A DNA stretch of 64,000 nucleotides, from assembly GCF_013426205.1 (NCBI RefSeq), contig NC_089427.1:1612001-1676000 (forward strand). Reading direction: 5' to 3'. The notes beneath the pieces were generated by a model that made no database searches, had not been told where the DNA came from, and saw only the letters and a list, made by a program, of their open reading frames with translations. A program made the position numbers and the translations under genes. The stretch comes from Metarhizium brunneum. Lineage: Eukaryota > Ascomycota > Sordariomycetes > Hypocreales > Clavicipitaceae. This document shows, piece after piece, positions 22,028-33,015 of the stretch. Positions within the stretch are counted from its first letter, which is position 1, and each line of letters starts with the position of its first letter.

Positions 22028-25000
22028 AGTGCGGCAACCACGGCGTCTCGAGCTTGTGGCGGCACCAAGGACCTTCATCAATCTTGACTGACTGACTCCA
22101 GAGTGCCGTCATCCTGGAGACTATGCCCTGTTCTTCAAACTCACATCTTCATGGCGCGATACGCGATGCACCCACCATGCGGTGCCGAGTTGACGTAGCC
22201 AAGCTTGTCCGACGCTACAGAAACGATATGCATGGACTCTTCGCCTCGCCATTATCATCATCAATCTGGTGCGGAGTATCCCCAGTACTCGCTGGTCTCT
22301 ACATGGAAACAGGCTCGATAGGTCACACAAAACAGCGCCAAGTATGATGTGTCGTGCATACACCCTCAGTCGACTGGCAACCGCACCTCCACGCTACATG
22401 AGCTGAACTCTCAAAGTCGGCCATTTGCATCAAATTTACTTTGATTTCTGCGCTATGCAGTGGTCCACTGCTTCAACCACTACCCCAACCCTGTGACAAA
22501 CCATTATAGATTCGTGGCCGCTGTCCTTGAATGCTCCGCGTGCTCTCGGCATGTGATGTGGATTCAATCTCCGTTCGGATGCCGAGTCTCGACCTCTGCA
22601 TGGAGGGAGCGTGTTCGGTGCCTCGGACGCCAGTTATCTTGCAGTCCAACGGTGAGCTGACCATCTATCCATGGCATTGGACCATTCGTTACACTACAGA
22701 ATGAAGAAATCCCCAGCGGGTGTAATGCGGAGGCGGAGTTGTGTTCGGCGTCAACTCCAATCTGTCCACCCCCCCGGGAGGCCAAAAGAAAGCCTTTGAC
22801 TAGACCAGGTAGCTGACTATCACCATTAATACCATGTTGTACTACGGTGTTTTTTACTGTATACTTTTTCATAAATATGCCATATTCCTGGGTAGTTGGA
22901 ATGTTGGGCAAAAAATACAAAAAGATTACATACAACACTGGGTATTCGCTGGTCGTCACCGACCCAACTACTAATCCAGCGCTCGCTAGGTTATCGTACG
23001 AGATCGGACGGGATCGTGAGTGCTGCTAGCGGCTATGGTCGTATGTGCTAGATTCGTTGTTTGTCCTACCTATAAATTGTTAGCTTGGTGGATTAGGGTA
23101 ACTGAAGCCAATGTAAATTTCTCTAGCCCATACATAGCACGCCGTAATTGATGATGTGTCGCCGAACCCCCATCACTATGAACTGACTCGTGCCTTGGGG
23201 AGTTGCCAAGAGTCGTATTTCAACTTTGTTGTCCGCCATCTATCTCTCTCGACCAAGTCATCATGCCAATCAGTTGACGTGCCAAAATCCGAACAACCCA
23301 AATCTACAAATGGGCTACTCTTGACGAAAAGTGTGCCTGCCATAAAATACCGAGACACAAAATCACGGGGTCCTCAATTGAACTCGTCATTGGCACCGAG
23401 CTTTCTCATTGGAAACCCTGCGACGAACATCCATGTCGTTCGGCGGCATGGGTTCGCACAAGCAGGGAAGCAGGGGTATGCCCTGTTCCGAACCACGGCT
23501 ACCATTATCAAGTCGATCGTGTGCTTCACTAGTAGTATTGTATTAATCCTCCGTCATAACCAGACTCTTGTTTCTTGCGCGTCTGTTCGACGACAGGCCT
23601 GATATAAAGTAGTGCATAAATGAGCCGAGTTCAAATGCTCCATATCACCAAATCACCTCCGCATTTGCTTGGCTCATGTCATATCGCCCTCAACGGCGAA
23701 GGCACCGTATCGCATTGTATTGCACGGCATGGGAATAATGCACCGCTCAGTCAATTGGATGGACCTCGACGGAGGCAGCCAAGGCGTCAGTTGAACAAGC
23801 TGCTGTTTTATCAGACCGTGTCCGGCTCTGGAAACAACCGTTGACTGTTTGGAGTACTCCGTAGTCCGCACTGAACACATAGAAAATAGCATTTCCTGAC
23901 AAGAGAAGACGCAATGACAAAGAATGGTGGATCGACGCTTGGCCAAATGTGTGAAGGGTCAAGTGGCAGATTTGCTCGGTTGCGCCTTCCAGTCTTTGCG
24001 AAACCTTGGCAACCAGCTTTGCCTGGCACGAACCCCAAGACATGGCATGCCTCTCTCTCTTCTCACGATGGCTTCTTTGTGCCTCATGTCGGTGCCCGTA
24101 ACTTGGCAACGGCTGCGATGGCATGGCCGAGGGGTGGCCAGCGGCAACTGTTCCAGATCATGTTGACACAAGCCCCCGCTTATGTTTATCTCCGACCGGG
24201 CAAGATTGGAAACCTTTGTTGAGCCATTCCAAGTCGATTGTGGCAGGCGGAATTCCCAAGCGGCACCAACCTAGCGACATGCCAGTAAGCCGGCAAGTCC
24301 ATGGTTGGATGATGGGCTCTTTTGCTGAAGGCGATATAGCTCTACGGATCCGAGCATAGCAGCACTCCGAACCGAACCACCACACCGATAGAGTACATAT
24401 GTGCATACACACATACCTACATACGGGGGACGAAGCGCAGCAGAAAAATTTCTTTCATCCACAGCTAGTATTAAGGTCGGCTCAAGTGGGACACTGAACC
24501 ATTGGGGCGGAGACTCCCCAGAATGATCCCATTGCTTAGAGGGAGCCAAGACGCACTCGGCGGCTCCAGGCATATTCTCTCGGTCCCTAATCATCAGACC
24601 TCTTTACTAGAACGGCCGCCAGCGATCGCAGTACAAACCCGGCCTTGTGGATCGTAGACTGTGGGGGGGGGTGGGCAACTCATGTTGGGTTCCAGTTGGT
24701 GTCGCTGATGAAAGCTTGTTGTTGCCGATCCCATTGCCTAAATGCACGCAGCACACTAAAAACCGAAAACATGAGTCTGCGGGAATCACGTTCAAAAAAG
24801 GATAGACATGTCTCGCCCCTGGCCGTGACCTTTCATTGTGGCCACGACAACCCGTCAAACATTTCCGTCGTACGAAGCACGCCAGAGTGCTGCCAGAGTC
24901 AATGTTCGGGACAGTTGACGGTCTTAGGGTACCCCCTTGCCCCCAAACATGAATGCCGCAGTCAAAGTCAGGCAAAGTGCTAGTATTGCATTGGCAGAAG

Positions 25001-26223
25001 GGGCAGTTCAGACTACGCACTCCGCCTTAGTGACGGAAATAGCAGCAATCATCCATACATACAAACGGATCGAGTAATGCAGAGCTACGACGGAGTACTG
25101 GGAGTGGCTTTCCCTGCACAATACACTCCCCATAATACATTTCTGGAGTCAGCGACGAGGCACCGCCACCCGTCATCGTATTGGGCGGGTGGCCACAAGC
25201 TTTACGACGACCACGGTGCTATTAACAGGCACCGGCTAGGGTGCGCATGAACGTCGAATACACCAGATGTTGCCAGCTGCGTTCAGAGATCGGCACTGGT
25301 AGCTACGGCGTAGGGTACGCACAGGATGGACCTTGCCTATAGCTTCACCAGACTGTGGACGCTATGTAGCAACTTGCTGTTCTTCGCTTCGCCTTATCAT
25401 TGATTTTGCCGGTGTCTACGGAGTACTTGGTACACCAGATCAAAACCAGGAGCCTCGGGTTGTCAGTTAGAGCGCTATGGACCAGGAGGGACTTACGCCT
25501 TGCATATTTTATTATGGGCACTGTGGACGCAGCAACAGAGCAAAAGCAGGCATGCAAGCAATCACTCACAGAATACGGGACAGCCGCCTCCACGTTTCCC
25601 CCCTCGTAGGTTGCGTACATGGCGCGACGGATGAAGACGGGGATGGCGAATGTTGTGCCCACAATTTCTCAGCTCAGCGTCGTGAGCAGCAGATTGTAGA
25701 CACACGGGTCTCGGCAGCTCTACAAGACGCCTCCTCCCTAGCTCAAGAGTACGGAGAGTACCAGCACCACCATCAAAATGTATTCGGCCCAAGACGAGGC
25801 GGAGGCGCCGTGGCTCGGCCGTGTTGAAAGCAACGCGCGTTGGCGGGAATAATACATATATGTACGTTGAACTTTTTGCACAGGGGCCACCAGCGAGGCA
25901 GCAAAAGGATTGTAGAATACATGCTCCTTACAATGTGCGTCTGAATGGAACCTATCCACCGGGTGCCTGGCTTGTATGCAGGCTGCTTGTTGTTTCGACG
26001 GCTACGCATGAATTATAATAAAAATTTGTGTCTGCGTCCCAAAGCAGATATGGTCTCGGCCCCAGGATGGACGACGCCTTAATGGACGCCTTAGTAGAAG
26101 GGGATTGATGGTGACCGCTTTGGCCTGTTTGACGAGTTTCTTTCTTCCTCCCCCGAGCCTTTTCTTCCCTTTTCCTTTTTGACCTAGCAGTATTCCATGC
26201 TTGAGTACATTGGAGGGCCACAT

Positions 26224-26248
26224 GTAGTACATATGTACACAGTACTAC
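26224..26248. repeat. Inverted repeat in a GTAC-rich tract
   Basis: GTAGTAC (26224-26230) and GTACTAC (26242-26248) form perfect 7-base arms around a further GTAC palindrome. Similar words (ACATGTAC, CATATGTAC, TACATAC) are scattered from about 26.2 to 26.8 kb. The function is unknown. Confidence 0.4.
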
Positions 26249-27614
26249 ATACATACAGGAACAGGGGGAGGTAGAGCGTAATCCCGGCAAGGGTGTGGAT
26301 GATGCGTGGTTCCCATCTTTCCATCCAGATCGGCCCAGCAAAGAAGCAAAGAAAAAAAGGCATCCAGGGTGCCACCCACCCAAACTGCCAGGGACCAGAA
26401 AGAGTGTGCGCGCGCCTGTGGCTACATGTAGGCTAGCTTGGACGTGTAGTGCTACTACTAATATAAATATACATGTACATAATAACAGTCTGGTCAATGA
26501 AAGGGGCCGGAGCAGCCGGGGCCGGTGCCTTGATGGCCGATACATACGTGCCTCAGTACTTACTTAAGTAGGTAAGTACATAATTAGATGCGATACACAG
26601 ACACCGCGCCCGCGTTCAGCCCGTCGGATGGAAAAGGCACGGGTACCTTTTCATTAGGTACGTACCTCAAAGTAAGTAAGTACGGAGTAGGCAGGCAAAT
26701 ACTGGGAGAGGTGTACGGAGTACAGTACGGACAGAGGCACGGAGTGTGTATGTACACATGTACCTACATATTACCATCGACTGCACATGTTGCATGTGTC
26801 CAGATGTCGAATGTGGCCACTGGCCCGAACATTGCGCGTCGATTGGTGCTTTCAGAAGTCGCCCATGTTCCCGAGTTCGCAAGATTGGTCCAGGTCCAGG
26901 TCGGCCGTGGATCATGGGCCAGGCCTGCAGGCCCGGTTGGTTGCCAGTGGCTGTTCCGTCGCCTGGGAGAAACCTTCCCCTTTCTCGTAAACCTGGCAGC
27001 TCTGCCGAATCTTCTTTTCTCTCCAATACCACAAGTCTTGACCCCGTGGCCTGTTGACGCTCAATTCTGTCCAAAACATCCGCCAGCTGCTGCACGGGTT
27101 TGGCGTTTGTCTGTCGCGCCCTCGAGTCCTTTTGAGGATTATTGCACGACTGAACCGATTGCGACCAACGACGTGAACGACACCGACAACGGGCAACGGG
27201 CATCTCCATTTTTTTGGGCCTTGTAAAGTTTGGTTGACTCCCCCCCCAAGCCGTTCGACCTGTCGCTCTCAGGCCAGGCCCACGTCGAATGTTGAACCAG
27301 ACACATTGAACCGTCCGCAGCCCACCAAGCCCGTTGACCCGTTCTTCGAATTTGGCTTGGCCGTTTGGTCGTCTTCCCCGTACCTGTCGTTCGACCCTTC
27401 TCTCTGCCTGCACTTCTTCAAGAGGCCAACATTCTCTTTCACAACGTTCGCTGGACCATCTCATCCTGCCTCATTTTTCTGTTCTGTGTTTAGCCTACTC
27501 TTCTTTCTTTTTGTCTATTTGCCTCATCCTCTTGCATCATTGCCCTGCTGTCATATTGGTATTTTTTTGATTTCTTTTTTGCCTTTTTATTATCTTGCTC
27601 TGGACAAAGTTAAT

Positions 27615-27870
27615 GTGAGTCTTGCACCATCCTTGGCGACCCCTTCTCCCCATCATCCGCCGTCTATGCGGCCAGGCCATAGTATCATCGACTTGGGAAA
27701 GTCTCAGGTTTCGTAGCAGCCCGTCGTGGCTAATGCAGAGAGAGCTGGCGGGCGGATATCTGGCTCTTTGGAGCAAACACCCCCTGAAATGTATTGGACG
27801 GCGATTCCCGTCTCGCCCGACAAGTCCTCAACTCACCTTCTCAAACTGATGACTAACTCCTTTGCCGCAG
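27615..27870 (+). other. Probable intron in the 5' untranslated leader of the 937-residue protein gene
   Basis: A consensus donor GTGAGT at 27615 is followed 256 bases later by the branch point CTAAC (27853-27857) and the acceptor CCGCAG ending at 27870. The flanks are pyrimidine-rich leader-like sequence without a conserved open frame. The intron is inferred from splice signals only. Confidence 0.5.
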
Positions 27871-28147
27871 TTGTCCGCTCACCTTGCTTCTGAAGCATCA
27901 TCGAGTCAAAATCTCGCCGGAGCTCCCTGTTCCGTACTGTTTTGCGCGACCGTGGCACCTCGTATTGCAAACCTCCCCTTTTCGATTTCCCACCTGAGAA
28001 TTTTCCCGGCCCGCCCTCGTCAAACCTGAGAACCTAAACGCTCGCCCACGACCCGGATTTGGTTACCGAAATTTCTTGGTGCGTGCATGCGTGTGTGCGG
28101 GAAGCTTGCAAAGGACAACAAGACAGCGCATTTGGCAGGCAGTCTAC

Positions 28148-31092
28148 ATGCCTAGATTCTCAGTTGCGTTTACCAAGCGGAAATCCGCTGCAGATGTCCA
28201 CGAAAATGCCCCGATGGCCCCTCAAGAGGCGCCGTCATTCCGTGTGATTGAACGGTCGGAAATTCAAGGCGGGCGGTCGTTTGATGGTGGCGCGAGAATG
28301 GCCAAACCGTCCAAGTCATTTCCTGTCAAGACGAACCTCGTCGATTTGGGTGCAGAGGATAATATGTTTGCTGATCTGAAGATCAATCGGTAAGTAAACC
28401 AAATCAGGCCCATCATTCATAATAGGCATCGTTGCATGGTTCCCTTTTAGGGCCCTATTTGATTTATCGTGGTACCCTGCTGTGGTGGAAGCGAGCTGGA
28501 TGGCTAACAACTCCGAAAAGCGGTAGCAACATTTCCAACACCACCAAGGGAACATCGACCGATAATTCCTCAAGACACAGCAATGCCTCTACCGCCCCGT
28601 CATCTGCTGACATGGGAGGCCCCAATGGTCACGATGATGGCCGATTACCGCCACAGTCAGCACCACATGAAAGCCCGAGCCGGCCCGGATCCAAGTCCAT
28701 TGGCGCTGGATTATTAGACCGAGCCACCCGAACCTTCTCATTTGGAGGACAAAAGAAACACTCCATTCCCCCACCCAAACAAGACCCCATTCCTGATCTG
28801 CCGCCCATTTTGAGCATTAGCGGAGATAATCCTGGTGTCGCAGTCTCTAGAGGCATGACTGCATCCACAACAAGCACAGCAACCCCGAGCAACAACACTA
28901 GCCCTGGAGGTGGTAGTGAAGGGCCTCTAGATTTAGGCGGCGACTTTGGCTCCATGTTCAAGACCTTCGACAAAAGAGCAAGCACCGCGACCCTGACAAT
29001 GGCCAACCAAGACTCAGCAGCCCCGAGGTCATTGACTGGCAATCGCTATGCCACTCCCGGTCCTCTCAGTCCAGACAACATTAAATCAACTGAGCCGCTC
29101 TTGAACCAGCGATACAGCCCAACATATAGTGACGATGCACCTACTTCGCCTACATCTTCCGAAAAAGACCTACCGCCGCCACCTGTTCCTCGACATGAGC
29201 ATCTCAACTCCTTCAAATACTCGAGTCGGCCAGCAGATATCGTCGAGGATGAAGACGCAAAGCTTTTACGAGAGTCGTTCACGGCGATGAAGTTTTTGTC
29301 AACGGACCCTAGTGAGAAACCACAAAGCAGTTCCTTGCGCCCTCGATACGGCGAGGAATCGCTGGAACCGACAGTGTCGAATCCGAGGCCTCTGAATCTC
29401 GGAAAGGAAGAAAATATGTTCGAGGGCAGCTTATCCAGAGTCAACCGAGCTTCGCACCGATATCTACCGCGATCGTCAAACCCTCCGCGCAACAAGGTTA
29501 TGACCCCTGCTGAGTTTGAAAAGTACCGACAGGATAAAGAGAGTCTGGGTATCTCTCAGGAGTCCAATAGCAATGACCCCCCGGTGGTCAATGTGGAAGA
29601 CGACGATGACGATGAGATAAACTACGATGACGATGAGGACGAACAGGAGAAGTCAAAGCAGCAAACGAGGCAAAGACGAAAGCAAGAAGCTCATATGGCG
29701 GTCTACAGGCAGCAAATGATGAAGGTTACGGGAGAAACTAATGCGGCCCCCCTGCCGGCAAGACAACCAGCTCGACCCGGCATGTTGTCGTCTTCTAGTG
29801 CACCAGCCCTGAATCACTTGAATACTTTGTCGCCGGACCCTGCAACTACGGGTGGTTCGTCTGAAGAGGATGATGAAGATGTCCCGCTGGCCATCCTTCA
29901 AGCCCATGGATTTCCGGCCAAGAACCGCCCACCGACCCGTCTTAGCATGTCCGGATCAAACCCCAACTTGCGTGCCTCTGTCGTGGGGCCACCTGCAGGC
30001 GGCCGTGCCCCATCAGTCATGGGTGATTCTGCATCTGTCAGTGGTCGCCGTCTTTCCGCCCTTCCAGCTTTTGCTCGAAATCTCCCCCAGGATCCGTTTG
30101 TTGGAGCTAGTATTGCTAGACCTGCGATAAGGGAGTCATTGACCTTTGGTGCCGATCCCAGACAACCTTCACCACAACTACCACAGGGAGGTCCTCTTCC
30201 TCCCGGCGGTCTTGTAGGCGTGATCGCCAATGAAGAGCGGTCGAGAGCCCTGCGACGGGGCAGTCCCAGCATGGACCCGAACAAGCTAATTGGCGGCGCA
30301 ATGAATATTGGCGGGAATGCTGGATATGACCCGTACACTGGCATCCCTTCTCATACCATGTATCAAGGAGGAGGGATGCAAGGCATTCAAGGCATGCCTC
30401 AAATGCATCAGATGCCGCAACAGCAAATGTTGACTCCTGGTGACCAGGCGCAGATTCAAATGACACAGCACATGCATCAGTTCATGCAGATGCAAATGCA
30501 GTTCATGCAAATGATGGCGGGAAGTCCAAACGGCGGAGGACCGCCACCACAGCAACAGCCTCCTATGCAACCACCATACCGCGGTCATCTACCAGGGAAT
30601 CAGTCTATGGGCGATCTATCACGTCATTCCATGGTGGCTGACCATATGACGGATCCCCGTCGAATGGATTACGGTATGCGTACAATGAGCATGGTACAAC
30701 CCAGCTCGGCTTCCTTCATGGCACCCCGTCAACAAGGAGCTCTCTCCATCCGTGGTTCCGGTGTTCACGGCACTTACCAACCTTCAATTGCTCCCTCTGA
30801 GCGGAGTAATGTTGGCTTGCCTGGACGATACAGACCCGTATCGCAAGCGCCGGCATTGTCTCCTCTTCCTGGTCAACATGTGCGATCCAACACCATGTCC
30901 GGCGACCTCTCTCTCTCTAACTGGAGCGACGACAGAAGCAAATCGACCGTAAAGCTCATGGGTAATTCCCATGAAGGCTCAGACGACGATGAAGAGCAAG
31001 GCTGGGAATCCATGAAAGCCAAGAGAGACAAGAAGCGATCAATGTGGAGGAGTAAGAAAAACACGGAAAACGAAATGAACATCGCTTTTTAA
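28148..31092 (+). CDS. Conserved-looking low-complexity protein of unknown function
   Basis: Two exons, 28148-28389 and 28521-31092, joined by a 131-base intron (donor GTAAGT, branch CTAAC, acceptor AAAAG), give 937 residues. I do not recognise a catalytic domain. Exon 1 encodes a basic N-terminus and the ordered-looking SFPVKTNLVDLGAEDNMFADLKINR. The rest is mostly Ser/Pro-rich and disordered. Landmarks are an acidic run followed by a basic helix near codons for QEAHMAVYRQQMMKVTGE (about 29.69-29.73 kb), the motif DVPLAILQAHGFPAKNRPP (about 29.88 kb), a Met/Gln-rich tract (about 30.36-30.58 kb) and a charged C-terminus with GWESMKAKRDKKRSMW. The acceptor is the one that keeps frame; the nearer TTTTAG leads to a stop. 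A scaffold or signalling role would be a guess. The gene is convergent with lumazine synthase. Confidence 0.85.
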
Positions 31093-31739
31093 GGCTACAT
31101 CTGCTAAACTAGATTCAGCCTGTTGGAGGTTCCTTTGCATCTCCATTTTCACTCTACCAAACCGCACCTGTGGCTACATACTCATTTTTGGACTAACAGA
31201 CGAAAATAATCATGTGTTGTTGGATATTCCCACGGCCCCGGCCCCGCAAACAGTTTTTTTTAACGCTAGATATTGACATTTTGTATAAAGCCAATGGGCG
31301 TTTGGCTTTTTATATTTTTTGAGTAGTTGGCTACTGTTCACACTTTCACTTGGCGGTTACGCGTCGCATCACGTATGATAGATTATGGGTATTATGTGTT
31401 AATTCGAGTAATTTAAGTAGGTGGAGTGAAAATTTCTTGCAAGTTTGTCATGGGGAGCATTTCGTGTAAGGATTTATTGACGGCGAAAAGCTCTGGCTTT
31501 ACCATTGGTTTCTCTTTGTTGGCTAAGCTAGCCTTTGCTGCATCTTAATCTAATACACTGTATGCATAGCTGGTTGAAAATCTGAGTTGTGAATGTTATG
31601 GCCATTGCATCACATGTAGACATGGTTAACCGACCTGGATTCCACAATCAATGATAGGTACGTTGCTGAATTTTCCAAATTTTACTTATTTTATTTCTCG
31701 AAATTCCCCATTCCCTTTTTTTCTGTGGGAAATTCGTTT
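31093..31739. other. Convergent intergenic region, 3' flanks only
   Basis: A/T-rich 3' flanks of two convergent genes. No open frame worth calling is seen. Confidence 0.65.
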
Positions 31740-32435
<696 letters not shown>

Positions 32436-33015
32436 GGTAAAGTCCTGCTTGCACAGCTCGTCGGTGAGAAGATCGTATCTAGACTTGGAACGAACTCGAT
32501 GCTGAGTGATGACGGAGGGAGAGCTGTCTGTGTGCGATGAGTCGTCGCGGGGCTCTCGGTCGCATGGTGGGGGATTCTTGAAGATGCCCAAGATGGATTG
32601 TTAAAGGCTGACCAATCACATGTAGCAGAGGGCAAAGGCCACGAGATGGCTGAATGGAAAGCATCGCAATTTTGAACGTCTCGAAGAATTTTGTTGAATG
32701 ATGAAGAGGTGGCTTTAAGAGTCTGAATTATTTCTTCCGTCTAGGATGAAAAATGTCAGTTGTGAACCGGTTGCTGTTGCACTGTGTCTCCTGCCTTCCC
32801 AATTTGTGGCAGCAGCTCCTTCCCAAGCGGCATTCAGCAGAGGTTCAACACAGAAAGAGATGGCAGTTGCATTTCCTGCTTCTCGAATTTTTTTGTTTTG
32901 GCGAATTTTCATATTTTCTCCATTATTAAGAATGACTCAAATTCACTAAATTGACAAGTTTCTATCCCTTGAAGCATATCTTTTTAATCGAGGCACATCT
33001 AGAATACATCTAATC
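32436..33015. other. Divergent promoter region between RIB4 and the MutL homologue
   Basis: 580 bases between two start codons facing away from each other. No extra gene is seen; the half near 33016 is A/T-rich. Confidence 0.6.

Larger units (their letters stand above)
21268..28147. other. Gene-poor region of 6.9 kb ending in a transcript leader
   Basis: The first 6 kb hold no open frame that chains into a plausible protein on either strand. The longest frame (26667-27464, minus) is Arg-rich and without a family. The region holds several TACGGAGTA copies (21751, 23855, 25418, 26681, 26714), a hairpin at 22005-22027 and GTAC-rich palindromes around 26224-26248. From about 27.4 kb the plus strand becomes pyrimidine-rich, as in fungal promoters and 5' leaders, and contains a probable leader intron before the gene at 28148. 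Confidence 0.5.

Noticed and set aside
26667..27464. 265-codon open frame on the minus strand
   Set aside because: Arg-rich, no domain, begins without a convincing ATG context, and overlaps the pyrimidine-rich leader of the gene at 28148 on the other strand.
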